From: an uncultured Clostridia bacterium
GTDB taxonomy: Bacteria; Bacillota; Clostridia; Christensenellales; Aristaeellaceae
Direction: 5' to 3'
Length of the DNA: 24,915 bases
NCBI GenBank assembly: GCA_946410395.1
Contig: CAMKAE010000004.1
Span: forward strand, 1 to 24,915
Both the position numbers and the translations under genes were made by a program. The number at the start of each line of letters is the position of its first letter. Position 1 is the stretch's first letter. The notes beneath the pieces are model-generated. The model did not search any database, was not told the DNA's origin, and worked only from the letters and a program-made list of their open reading frames with translations. Below are positions 13,498 through 21,304 of the stretch, piece after piece.

Positions 13498-14889
13498 ATG
13501 AAAGCAAACACAACCTGGCAGGGCAAGCGGGTCCTGGTGGTGGGCCTGGCGCGCTCCGGCATCGCAGCGGCGCAGCTGCTGGTGCGGGAAGGCGCCGCGG
13601 TGACGGTGAACGACTCGAAGACCCGGGAGGGCCTGGGGGAGACCCTGAAGCCGCTGGAAGCCCTGCCGGTGCGCTGGCGCCTGGGCTGCGGGGCCATGGA
13701 GCTGCTCGCGGGACAGGAAGCCCTGGTCATCAGCCCCGGCATCCCGGACACCGCGCCGTTTGTGGTGAAGGCCCGGGAGATGGGCCTGCACGTCATCGGC
13801 GAGCTGGAGCTGGCGGCGTCCCTGTGGCCCGGCCAGATGGTCGCCGTCACCGGCACCAACGGCAAGACCACCACGGTCTCGCTGCTGCGGCAGATCTTTG
13901 AAGACGCCGGGCGCAAGGCCTGGGCCGTGGGCAACATCGGCTTCCCCTTCTCCCAGGCCGTGCTCGAGGGCACGCCGGCGGACATGGCGGTCTGCGAGTG
14001 TTCCTCCTTCCAGATGGAGACCATTGAGACCTTTCATCCCGCGGCCGCGGTGCTCACCAACATCACCGAGGACCACCTGAACCGCCACGGCACCATGGCG
14101 GAGTACACGCGCCTCAAGATGCGGATGTTTGAGAACCAGACGAGCGCGGACACCGCGGTGTTCAACGCCGACGACCCCGCCCTGGCGCCGCTGACGAGCC
14201 AGGTCCGCAGCGGCGTGATGCGCTTTTCGCGCAAGCGCGAGGTGGAGCGGGGCGCCTTTGTCCGGGACGGCATGGTGATCTTCCGCGACGGCGGCCGGGA
14301 GGAATGCCTGCTGCCGGCGGAGGAGATCTATATTCCGGGCCCGCACAACCTGGAGAACGCGCTGGCGGCGGTGTGCATCGCGCGCAGCATGGGCGTTCCG
14401 GCGGAAACCGTCGCGGGGACGCTGCGAACCTTCCGGGGCGTGGAGCACCGGATCGAGCTGACCCGCGAGCTGAACGGGGTCCGCTGGTACAACGATTCCA
14501 AGGGCACCAACGTGGATTCCACCATCCGCGCGGTCCAGACCATGAACCGGCCGACGGTGATGATCCTCGGCGGCTCGGACAAGCACTGCGATTTCACACC
14601 CCTGGCCAGGGAGATCGTCGCGTCCCCCTGGATCCGGGAAACCGTGCTCATCGGCGTCACCGCCAACCAGATCGAGGACACGCTGCGCCGCTGCGGCTGG
14701 AACGCCATCCGCAGGGCGGGCAGCATGGCCGAGGCGGTGCGACTCTGCAGCAGGATCGCGGCGCCCGGCTGGAACGCGCTCCTGTCCCCGGCCTGCGCGT
14801 CGTTTGACATGTTCCGGGACTATGAGGAGCGGGGGCGGGTGTTCAAGCAGCTGGTGGCGGAGCTGCCGGACGCGGGAGACAAGGCATGA
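13498..14889 (+). CDS. murD: UDP-N-acetylmuramoylalanine:D-glutamate ligase MurD
   Basis: The 463-residue Mur ligase adds D-glutamate to UDP-MurNAc-L-Ala. The N-terminal Rossmann-like domain begins V-L-V-V-G-L-A-R-S-G. The ATP loop is G-T-N-G-K-T-T (119-125), followed by C-E-C-S-S-F-Q-M and N-I-T-E-D-H-L-N-R-H in the central domain. Y-N-D-S-K-G-T-N-V-D-S-T and L-L-S-P-A-C-A-S-F-D-M-F mark the C-terminal domain. All expected catalytic motifs are intact. AGGAAAGGAAG supports ATG 13498. The stop overlaps the divIB start (ATGA 14886-14889). ftsW, murG and murC, which normally lie between murD and divIB/ftsQ, are not here. Confidence 0.95.
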   Translation: MKANTTWQGKRVLVVGLARSGIAAAQLLVREGAAVTVNDSKTREGLGETLKPLEALPVRWRLGCGAMELLAGQEALVISPGIPDTAPFVVKAREMGLHVIGELELAASLWPGQMVAVTGTNGKTTTVSLLRQIFEDAGRKAWAVGNIGFPFSQAVLEGTPADMAVCECSSFQMETIETFHPAAAVLTNITEDHLNRHGTMAEYTRLKMRMFENQTSADTAVFNADDPALAPLTSQVRSGVMRFSRKREVERGAFVRDGMVIFRDGGREECLLPAEEIYIPGPHNLENALAAVCIARSMGVPAETVAGTLRTFRGVEHRIELTRELNGVRWYNDSKGTNVDSTIRAVQTMNRPTVMILGGSDKHCDFTPLAREIVASPWIRETVLIGVTANQIEDTLRRCGWNAIRRAGSMAEAVRLCSRIAAPGWNALLSPACASFDMFRDYEERGRVFKQLVAELPDAGDKA

Positions 14890-15971
14890 CGTCGAGAAAG
14901 AGCGAGCGCCCCGAGGCGGACTGGCAGCAGACCGGGTATCACATGGAGGACGCACCCTGCGAGCATGTGACGCCGATCAACGACCAGAACGACACGGGGT
15001 ATGTGCCGGGGGACAGCCCTGACCGGCCGGGCGGAGACCCCTTTGACGACGGCGCCGTGGATGAGAGCCTCCGGGACATGCGCTCGGAGGATCTTTCCAG
15101 TCACGCCTCCGATTTCTGGGTCGGGCCGGACCAGGCTCCCAGGGATGCGGTGATCGAGCGCGCGCGGCGCAAGTCCACGGTGCTGGAAAAGGTCCGGAAA
15201 AAGCTGGGCGGCGGTGCCAAGATGGGCATTGTCATCGCGGCGGCGGTGGTGCTGGTGGCGCTGGCGGCGGTGCTGCTCACGCGCCTGGCCTACCGGATCG
15301 ACACCGTTGCGGTGACGGGCAACAGCCTGCTGACGGCCGAGGAGGTCGTCGCCATCTCCGGCATCCGCACGGGGGACAACATCCTGGACCTGAAGGAGGC
15401 GGACGTGGCCGCCCGGGCGAGGGAGGCCGGAACGCAGGACCGGCGGCGCTATCTGCGCAGCATCACGGTCGAGAAGGAGCTGCCGCACCGGGTGACGCTG
15501 AATGTGACCGAGCGCGTCCCGACCGCCTGTTTCGTGTACAACGGCAATGCCTATGTCATCGACGCGACAGGCTTCGTGCTGGAGAAATACGCGAGCGGCA
15601 ACGTGCCGGAACTTGCCGGCCTGATCCGGGTGACGGGCTTTGACGTGAGCGGAAACCCGTTCCCGGGCCGCCCGATGAATCTGCGTAACAGCTGGCAGCG
15701 GGCCGTCTACTCCGAGATCCTCGTCGAGATCCGGGCGATCCTCTTCACGGATCAGATCACGGAGATCAACCTCTCCGCCGAGAAGGAGATCTACCTGACC
15801 ACGGCCGACGGTTATTTCGTCCGCATCGGGCCCCTGGAGCGCGTCCACGCCAAGCTGCGCGCCTGCGATCTGGTGCGCGCGGAGCTCATCAAAATGGCCA
15901 GACACGGCGGCACCATCGACGTCACGACCCCGGAGGAACCCCGCTGGATCCCTCCGACCGGCGTGAATTGA
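14886..15971 (+). CDS. divIB: Cell division protein DivIB/FtsQ
   Basis: The 361-residue bitopic protein has an acidic cytoplasmic N-terminus (1-112) and a single membrane helix (about 113-131). Next comes a POTRA domain (I-D-T-V-A-V-T-G-N-S-L-L-T-A-E-E-V, G-D-N-I-L-D-L) and a beta domain with V-T-E-R-V-P-T-A and Y-V-I-D-A-T-G-F-V-L. This is the standard DivIB/FtsQ layout, acting outside the membrane with FtsL and DivIC. The cytoplasmic part is long and rich in Asp/Glu, with a basic stretch (E-R-A-R-R-K, K-V-R-K-K) just before the helix. The start overlaps murD by four bases. The promoter at 16025 shows that ftsA and ftsZ can be transcribed independently of this gene. Confidence 0.92.
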   Translation: MTSRKSERPEADWQQTGYHMEDAPCEHVTPINDQNDTGYVPGDSPDRPGGDPFDDGAVDESLRDMRSEDLSSHASDFWVGPDQAPRDAVIERARRKSTVLEKVRKKLGGGAKMGIVIAAAVVLVALAAVLLTRLAYRIDTVAVTGNSLLTAEEVVAISGIRTGDNILDLKEADVAARAREAGTQDRRRYLRSITVEKELPHRVTLNVTERVPTACFVYNGNAYVIDATGFVLEKYASGNVPELAGLIRVTGFDVSGNPFPGRPMNLRNSWQRAVYSEILVEIRAILFTDQITEINLSAEKEIYLTTADGYFVRIGPLERVHAKLRACDLVRAELIKMARHGGTIDVTTPEEPRWIPPTGVN

Positions 15972-16024
15972 TGTCAAAATTCCGCAAAAACGCAACAATT
16001 CCTTAACTTCTTTCGGGAAAAGGC

Positions 16025-16053
16025 TTGCAATCCGGGCAAAAAGCGTCTATAAT
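16025..16053 (+). promoter_or_regulatory. Promoter for ftsA-ftsZ
   Basis: TTGCAA (16025-16030) and consensus TATAAT (16048-16053) are separated by 17 bp, 95 bases before ftsA. It separates ftsAZ expression from the upstream mur genes. Confidence 0.82.
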
Positions 16054-16067
16054 AACAATGGCAAATT

Positions 16068-16106
16068 GGACAGGTGTCCGCAAAGCGCGGGCACGTGCCG
16101 TTTTGC
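16068..16106 (+). promoter_or_regulatory. Structured 5' leader of ftsA-ftsZ
   Basis: Two neighbouring hairpins can form in the leader. The first is GGACA-GG-TGTCC (16068-16079). The second is a stem GCAAA (16080-16084) with TTTGC (16102-16106) enclosing the palindrome GGCACGTGCC (16090-16099). Pairing is visible, but function is not known and chance is possible. Confidence 0.3.
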
Positions 16107-16147
16107 ATCCTCAGACAGACGGAAAACGTACTGGAGGCTGAAGGGAC

Positions 16148-17341
16148 ATGAAAACCACGGTAGCGGCGGTGGACTTCGGCACGAGCAAGATCGTGACGCT
16201 GGTTGCGGACAATTCCGGCAGCCTGCGCTGCGACATTGTGGGTGCCGGGATTGCCGCCTACGATGGATTTATGGATGACGGATGGAACAATCCTGCGGAG
16301 GTCAACAACCGCATCCGCGAGAGCATAGAGGACGCCGAACTGCAGAGCAAGCGCAAGCTGCGGGACATCAACATCGGTGTGCCCGCGGCCTTCACGCGCG
16401 CCTATTCGGCGGAGGTGACGGTGGAGCTGAAGGGGACGGATCCCCGGGTCACCGGCGCCGACATCAAGCAGGCCTTCCGCCTGGCGGAGGAGAAGGTGGG
16501 CGAGGTCAACGGCATCAAGGTGCACGCCACCCCCGCCTGGTTCGCCATCGACAACGGCAAGAAGACCCTGGAGCCGGTGGGCAAGGCCGGACGCGAGCTG
16601 AAGGCCATGATCTCCTTCGTGTTCGCGGACCGCTTCTTCGTGGAGGACGTGACGCTGCGGATGAGCGATCTGGGCTTCAACGTGGTGGGCGTCTACGCCA
16701 CCGCGCCCGGCGAGATGATGCTCTTCCTGCCGGAGGAGGAGCGGGATCACACCGCCGTCCTGATCGACATCGGCTACCTGACCACGGATGTGATGATCGC
16801 CGAGGGCGACGCGCTGGTGTACCTGGAGACGATCGACATCGGCGGCGGCAACATCACCGCGGACCTGGTTTACGGCCTGGACGTCACCATGGAGGAGGCC
16901 GAGGACAAGATCAAGCGGCAGTACGTCTACGGCATCGAGACCCCGGACGAGACCTACGACATCCCCGGCAAGGACGGCAAGCCTCCCCGCAGCTTCAAGC
17001 GGGCGGAGGTGACCCGGATCATCGAGCCGCGGGTGGAGGAGATCGCTGAGGAGATCAAGAAGGCCGTGGAGCGCAGCGGCGTCAAGCTGGGCAGCTGGTC
17101 GAGCTACTACATGACGGGCGGCGGCCTGAGCTTCAACCGGGGCGGCTTCAAGTTCCTGGGCCAGAAGCTGGGCACCACGGTGAAGGAAACGCCCAAGCGC
17201 ACCGCCAAGCTCAACAGCCACGCCTATTCCAGCGCGTTGGGTCTGATGGACCTGATCATAGACACCATTGAAATCAAGAATCGCCAGCCCGCGGGAGGCG
17301 GCAAGGTCAAGGGATTCTTCCGCAATCTGCTGGGCGGCTGA
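16148..17341 (+). CDS. ftsA: Cell division protein FtsA
   Basis: The 397-residue actin-like protein anchors FtsZ to the membrane. The nucleotide-binding phosphate loop A-V-D-F-G-T-S-K lies at 7-14. The SHS2 (1C) region falls around 80-160 (R-D-I-N-I-G-V-P). The second phosphate loop is V-L-I-D-I-G-Y-L-T-T-D, I-D-I-G-G-G-N-I-T follows, and the adenosine loop is Y-Y-M-T-G-G-G-L-S. The last twelve residues, K-V-K-G-F-F-R-N-L-L-G-G, form the amphipathic membrane-targeting helix. The protein is slightly shorter than the typical 420 residues, with little linker before that helix. GGAGG (16133-16137) precedes ATG 16148. ftsZ follows 51 bases downstream and is probably co-transcribed. Confidence 0.94.
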   Translation: MKTTVAAVDFGTSKIVTLVADNSGSLRCDIVGAGIAAYDGFMDDGWNNPAEVNNRIRESIEDAELQSKRKLRDINIGVPAAFTRAYSAEVTVELKGTDPRVTGADIKQAFRLAEEKVGEVNGIKVHATPAWFAIDNGKKTLEPVGKAGRELKAMISFVFADRFFVEDVTLRMSDLGFNVVGVYATAPGEMMLFLPEEERDHTAVLIDIGYLTTDVMIAEGDALVYLETIDIGGGNITADLVYGLDVTMEEAEDKIKRQYVYGIETPDETYDIPGKDGKPPRSFKRAEVTRIIEPRVEEIAEEIKKAVERSGVKLGSWSSYYMTGGGLSFNRGGFKFLGQKLGTTVKETPKRTAKLNSHAYSSALGLMDLIIDTIEIKNRQPAGGGKVKGFFRNLLGG

Positions 17342-17392
17342 ACGGCCGGAGAATGAAGGACGCCACTGTCCGAAAAGTCAGGAGGATGCAAC

Positions 17393-18844
17393 GTGATCGA
17401 GTTCCAGAACGATGAGCAGGAAAATTTTGCTTCCATCAAGGTCGTCGGCTGCGGCGGCGGCGGCAACAACGCGCTGAACCGCATGGTTGAGGCGGATGTC
17501 CGCGGCGTCGAGTTTATCGCGGTGAACACCGACCGTCAGGCGCTGGGCATGTCCAATGCTCAGACCCGGATCCAGATCGGTGAGAAGATGACCAAGGGCC
17601 TGGGCGCCGGCGCGGTGCCCGAGGTGGGCCGCAGGGCCGCGGAGGAGAGCAAGGAAGAGATCGCCCAGGCACTGGCGGGCGCGGACCTGGTGTTCGTCAC
17701 GGCCGGCATGGGCGGCGGCACCGGCACCGGCGCGGCGCCGATCGTGGCGGAGGTCGCCCGCGATCTGGGCGCGCTGACCATCGCGGTGGTCACCAAGCCC
17801 TTCACCTTTGAGGGCAAGCAGCGCATGAAGAACGCCGAGGCCGGCATCGCCGAGCTCAAGCAGCGGGTGGACACCCTGGTGGTGATCCCCAACGACAGCC
17901 TGCTGAAGGTTGCCAGCAAGGGCACCACGATGATCGAGGCTTTCCGCATCGCAGACGACGTCCTGCGCCAGGGCATCCAGGGCATCAGCGATCTGATCGC
18001 CGTGCCCGCCCTGATCAATCTGGACTTTGCGGACGTCCGCACGGTCATGGAGTCCGGCGGCATGGCCCACATGGGCATCGGCGTCGCCTCCGGCGAGAAC
18101 AAGATGGTCAACGCGGCCAAGGACGCCATCGCGTCTCCGCTGCTGGAGACCAACATCGACGGCGCGCGCGCGGTGCTGATCAACATCACCGGCGGCCCGG
18201 ATGTCTCCATCATGGACATCAACGCGGCGGCAGACATGATCATGCAGGCCGCGGATCCCGAGGCCAACATCATCTTCGGCGCGGGCGTGGACGAATCCCT
18301 CGGCGACGAGGTGCGCGTGACGGTCATCGCCACGGGCTTCGAGAAGACGCCGTTCCCGCCCAGGGAGCCGGCCAAGAAGCCGCGGGACATCGAGCGGGAG
18401 CGCCTGCACGGCACCCCCTCGCCCTACACCTCCGGCACCTACAGCTATGCGAATTCTCCGGCGCGCTATGAGCAGCAGCAGCGGCCCGCTCCGCGTCAGG
18501 AAAGCCCCTTTATGTCCGCTGGGCGCCCCGCCATGGGCGTTCCCGCGGCTGGCAGCGGCGCCTTTGCCAGCTATCCGGCGCAGGGCGTACAGCAGTCGCC
18601 GATGCAGCAGCCCATGCCCCAGCAGCCGCCGATGCAGCAGCCGCCGATGCAGCAGTCCATGCCCATGCGGCCCGCTTATCCGCAGGCCGGGCAGTTCCAG
18701 CCGCAGCCCCAGAACCCCTACCAGGCGACCTACGGGGCCAACACACAGCCCGTGCAGCCCATGGGCGTGCCCCAGAACACCAACACTGGCGCCATGGAGC
18801 GGGACGACCGCGGCGTGCCGGCCTTCCTTCGCAAGAACAGGTAA
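17393..18844 (+). CDS. ftsZ: Cell division protein FtsZ
   Basis: The 483-residue tubulin homologue assembles the division ring. The GTP-binding start is K-V-V-G-C-G-G-G-G-N-N-A, the tubulin signature GGGTGTG lies at 107-113, and the T7-loop region contains N-L-D-F-A-D-V. GTG 17393 follows a perfect AGGAGG (17380-17385). After the globular part (to about 320) comes a long disordered linker rich in Gln, Pro and Met. It includes pentapeptide repeats of the P-P-M-Q-Q type near 402-421. The final D-D-R-G-V-P-A-F-L-R-K-N-R is the conserved tail that binds FtsA and other partners. A terminator follows directly, and the spoIIGA-sigE genes found here in many spore formers are absent. Confidence 0.97.
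   Translation: MIEFQNDEQENFASIKVVGCGGGGNNALNRMVEADVRGVEFIAVNTDRQALGMSNAQTRIQIGEKMTKGLGAGAVPEVGRRAAEESKEEIAQALAGADLVFVTAGMGGGTGTGAAPIVAEVARDLGALTIAVVTKPFTFEGKQRMKNAEAGIAELKQRVDTLVVIPNDSLLKVASKGTTMIEAFRIADDVLRQGIQGISDLIAVPALINLDFADVRTVMESGGMAHMGIGVASGENKMVNAAKDAIASPLLETNIDGARAVLINITGGPDVSIMDINAAADMIMQAADPEANIIFGAGVDESLGDEVRVTVIATGFEKTPFPPREPAKKPRDIERERLHGTPSPYTSGTYSYANSPARYEQQQRPAPRQESPFMSAGRPAMGVPAAGSGAFASYPAQGVQQSPMQQPMPQQPPMQQPPMQQSMPMRPAYPQAGQFQPQPQNPYQATYGANTQPVQPMGVPQNTNTGAMERDDRGVPAFLRKNR
18596..18655 (+). repeat. Four tandem 15-bp units inside the ftsZ linker
   Basis: Units at 18596-18610, 18611-18625, 18626-18640 and 18641-18655 encode SPMQQ, PMPQQ, PPMQQ and PPMQQ in frame. The last two are identical in DNA (CCGCCGATGCAGCAG), the first differs by one base and the second is degenerate. 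Gain or loss of units would keep the frame. Confidence 0.85.
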
Positions 18845-18856
18845 TCCGCGTGACAC

Positions 18857-18894
18857 CCGGCAGGCGCGCAGCATGACGCGGCCTGCCGGTTTTT
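18857..18894 (+). terminator. Intrinsic terminator after ftsZ
   Basis: CCGGCAGGC (18857-18865) pairs with GCCTGCCGG (18881-18889). The stem extends inward by three more pairs past a one-base bulge and is followed by TTTTT. It lies 12 bases after the ftsZ stop and closes the dcw cluster. Confidence 0.9.
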
Positions 18895-18952
18895 CATGCA
18901 GCGGCGAAGCTGCGCCAGGAAAGCAACAATCCGTGAGCGGAGGGAGAAAGAC

Positions 18953-19660
18953 GTGTTCTGTAAAAACTGCGGGTCGCCGGTTCCGGAAGGCGCGGCCATC
19001 TGTCCTTTCTGCGGGGTCGCGGTGACCAAGGAGAGCGGGAGCAGCCGGCGCATCTATGTCCGCCCGGACTACTGCTGCCTGTGCGGACAGCCGCTGACGG
19101 CCGGCCACGCGGTGCTCTTCACCTATCAGTCCGGGGATGAAGCCCGGGTGGACAAGAACTGCTGCAACATGCTCGGCGCGCTGTATGACAAGGGCGACCC
19201 GGAAAAGATGAAGCGGGCGGTGGACGCCATCCGCGCCCGGATCCCGGATCTCGATCCGGCGGTGGCGGATAACCTGCAGCCGTCCCTGCGCCAGGCGGAG
19301 GAATTCCTGGCCGGCAAGACGCCGGAACAGCAGCGCTTCACCCGGGAGGTCACCGGGGATTCGGCCCGCCGGGAGGCCGCGCTGAAGGAATCCCGGAAGC
19401 GCCGCCGGCGCAGGGGGCTCAAGATCACGCTGATCTGTGTGCTCGGGGCGCTCCTGCTCACCGCCGCGGTACTGGCCTTCACCGGTGTGATCCCGATGCC
19501 CGCGTCTTGCGCGCCCGGGGAACAGCCTGCGCAGAGCGCAGAGGGTGGCAGCGGCGAGGCGTCGACAGAACCGGCGATGGTGACATACCCGCCGCTGGTT
19601 CCCACGCAGGCGCCTTCTCCGGAACCCGCTTCCCCATCCGAGGAGGAGATCATCTGGTGA
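18953..19660 (+). CDS. Zinc-ribbon membrane protein of unknown function
   Basis: GTG 18953 follows GGAGGGAG. The in-frame ATG 18896 lies in the terminator tail and is rejected. The 235-residue protein begins with a zinc ribbon (C3-K-N-C6 and C17-P-F-C20). A second Cys-rich module has C41-C-x-C44, His52 and C70-C71, a possible second zinc site. A helical region with a very basic end (K-R-R-R-R-R near 149-154) precedes a single membrane helix (about 155-179). The tail (180-235) is rich in Pro, Ser, Glu and Thr and would lie outside the membrane. The zinc-ribbon-then-helix layout is common in Firmicutes proteins of unknown role. The gene has no evident promoter of its own nearby. Confidence 0.78.
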   Translation: MFCKNCGSPVPEGAAICPFCGVAVTKESGSSRRIYVRPDYCCLCGQPLTAGHAVLFTYQSGDEARVDKNCCNMLGALYDKGDPEKMKRAVDAIRARIPDLDPAVADNLQPSLRQAEEFLAGKTPEQQRFTREVTGDSARREAALKESRKRRRRRGLKITLICVLGALLLTAAVLAFTGVIPMPASCAPGEQPAQSAEGGSGEASTEPAMVTYPPLVPTQAPSPEPASPSEEEIIW

Positions 19661-19709
19661 TGTACGCTTCGATCAGACCGCACGATGACGCTTTGAGGAG
19701 GATGACCGC

Positions 19710-20462
19710 ATGAAAAAGACCGTATTCGCCGCGCTGCTCGTGCTGATAATGCTGGCCTGCGCCGCGGCCCTGGCCGACGGCATGGTGACCGTTGAGCTGT
19801 CCGACGCGGGGTGCACCAGCGCCGGCAGCGGCGTGACCGTCACGTCCCGCGGCGTGAAGATCACGGCCCCGGGCGATTACCTGCTGGCGGGCAGCCTGAG
19901 CGACGGCCAGGTGGAGGTGGACTGCGCGTCCGACGGCCGCGTGACCCTTTACCTGAACGGTGTGACGATCCACAACAGCACCGGCCCCGCGATCCTGGTG
20001 GGCGAGTGCAGCCCGCGGCTCGTGATCTCGCTGGTGGAGGGCACCGAGAACACGCTCTCCGACGGCACAAACCTCGTCTTCACCGACGGGGACGAGCCCA
20101 ACGGCGTGATCTTCAGCAAGAGCGACCTAACCATCGAGGGCAGCGGCGCCCTGACCGTGACCAGCGGCGCGCTGGACGGCATCGTCTCCAAGGACGACCT
20201 GAAGATCAAGGCCGGCCGGATCACGGTGAACGCGGCGCGCCACGGCGTGAAGGGCAAGGACTTTGTGGAGATCTCCGGCGGCACGCTGACCGTGACCGCG
20301 GGCAAGGACGGCATCAAGTCCACCAACAAGGACGACCCGGACCGGGGCTATATCGCCCTCACCGGCGGCTATATCACCCTGCGCTGTGGGGACGACGCCC
20401 TCTCCTTCGTCACCACCTGCACGGTGGAGGACGCGACGCTGAAGATGGAAATGATGCAGTAA
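19710..20462 (+). CDS. Secreted carbohydrate-binding beta-helix protein (Cthe_2159-like)
   Basis: The 250-residue protein has a signal peptide (M-K-K-T, hydrophobic 5-19, A-L-A/D cleavage near 22). The body is built of parallel-beta-helix turns such as G-V-I-F-S-K-S-D-L-T-I-E-G-S-G-A-L-T-V, D-G-I-V-S-K-D-D-L-K-I and D-G-I-K-S-T-N-K-D-D. These match the Cthe_2159 type of cellulose- and pectin-binding proteins. Members are usually longer and continue through more G-G-x-I and D-D-G-x-N turns. This one stops soon after G-D-D-A-L-S and may lack part of the domain. GAGGAGGATG precedes ATG 19710, and a terminator lies eight bases after the stop. It probably binds a polysaccharide at the cell surface, which is inferred from the family. 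Confidence 0.75.
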   Translation: MKKTVFAALLVLIMLACAAALADGMVTVELSDAGCTSAGSGVTVTSRGVKITAPGDYLLAGSLSDGQVEVDCASDGRVTLYLNGVTIHNSTGPAILVGECSPRLVISLVEGTENTLSDGTNLVFTDGDEPNGVIFSKSDLTIEGSGALTVTSGALDGIVSKDDLKIKAGRITVNAARHGVKGKDFVEISGGTLTVTAGKDGIKSTNKDDPDRGYIALTGGYITLRCGDDALSFVTTCTVEDATLKMEMMQ

Positions 20463-20470
20463 ACCGGTAT

Positions 20471-20503
20471 ACCAAAAAAGACGGGCAACCCGTCTTTTTT
20501 GGT
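20471..20503. terminator. Bidirectional terminator between convergent genes
   Basis: A perfect 15-pair stem, ACCAAAAAAGACGGG (20471-20485) and CCCGTCTTTTTTGGT (20489-20503), has a three-base loop. The A-run and T-run give a U-tract on both strands, so it serves the beta-helix gene (+) and the phosphatase gene (-). Confidence 0.93.
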
Positions 20504-20506
20504 GCC

Positions 20507-21166
20507 TCAGCCCCGGATGTGCGCGATGTCGTTAAACAGCTCCACCCGCGGGTGAACGTATTCGCCCGGGCGCACCGGGAACTCGAGGATGATGACAGAG
20601 GTGAAGTCGTAGGGGAGGACCGTGCAGACATAGGGGTAGGGCAGGGACAGCAGATGGGCCAGGGCGCAGGCGCCGCTGCCGCCGTGGCTGAAGACGGCCA
20701 CTGTCTCCTGGGCCTGCGCATTGCAGAGGAACCGGCGGCCCTGGTGCGCGTAGCCGTAGCCGTGCTCCGCCATGAAGGCGTCAAAGCATGCCGCCACATG
20801 GTCGTAAGCCCGGGTCACGGCGTTTTCGGCAAAGAAGGGGTGCGCGCGCCAGTCCTGGCGGAAGAAGTCCACGTTGTCCTCGTCGATCATCCGCGCGCCC
20901 AGCGTCCAGGGATGGCCCTCGTCCGGCGTCTCGGGGCCGCCCCAGACCACCTCGTGCATATAGTCGAGGATCTGCACGGGCAGGCCCAGCAGCGCAGCGG
21001 TGTACGAGGCCGTCTCCGTCGCGCGGCCCATGGGGGAGGCGTAGACCGCCGAGATGCCCTCGTGCGCCAGGCGCTGCGCACAGGCCTGCGCCTGTTTTTT
21101 TCCGGTCTGTGTCAGGCAGTCCCGGACGTAATCCGGCTCCCCGTGCCTCACAAAGATGATCCGCAT
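20507..21166 (-). CDS. Histidine phosphatase family protein
   Basis: The 219-residue protein belongs to the phosphoglycerate-mutase-like histidine phosphatases. It begins M-R-I-I-F-V-R-H-G-E-P, where His8 is the residue that would carry the phosphate. Y-A-S-P-M-G-R-A-T-E-T-A (42-53) and V-F-S-H-G-G-S-G (158-165, His161) complete the active site. The insert around 70-150, with V-V-W-G-G-P-E-T and a long helical part, will define the substrate, which cannot be predicted. The start is ATG at 21166, with GGGAGGA upstream, and the open frame further upstream to 22462 is only the antisense of the next gene. It has its own promoter and is divergent from the CE15 esterase gene. Confidence 0.88.
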   Translation of the reverse strand: MRIIFVRHGEPDYVRDCLTQTGKKQAQACAQRLAHEGISAVYASPMGRATETASYTAALLGLPVQILDYMHEVVWGGPETPDEGHPWTLGARMIDEDNVDFFRQDWRAHPFFAENAVTRAYDHVAACFDAFMAEHGYGYAHQGRRFLCNAQAQETVAVFSHGGSGACALAHLLSLPYPYVCTVLPYDFTSVIILEFPVRPGEYVHPRVELFNDIAHIRG

Positions 21167-21196
21167 GACAGCGTCCTCCCGCTTGTTGATGCACAG

Positions 21197-21225
21197 AGTA
21201 TAGCACAGCTTTTCTGCCGCGTAAA
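21197..21225 (-). promoter_or_regulatory. Promoter of the histidine phosphatase gene
   Basis: On the minus strand, TTTACG (21225-21220) and TATACT (21202-21197) are 17 bp apart with an extended -10 TGC. It lies about 30 bases upstream of the start codon. Confidence 0.75.
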
Positions 21226-21237
21226 CAGGCGATTTGC

Positions 21238-21266
21238 TTGTCAGGGGCGGCGGAATATGGTACACT
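21238..21266 (+). promoter_or_regulatory. Promoter of the CE15 esterase gene
   Basis: TTGTCA (21238-21243) and TACACT (21261-21266) are 17 bp apart with an extended -10 TGG (21258-21260). The -35 elements of this promoter and the divergent phosphatase promoter are only 12 bp apart, so one regulator could affect both. Confidence 0.7.
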
Positions 21267-21304
21267 GCCCGTGACAGGAATGAAAAACGAAAGAGGGTAT
21301 CAAC

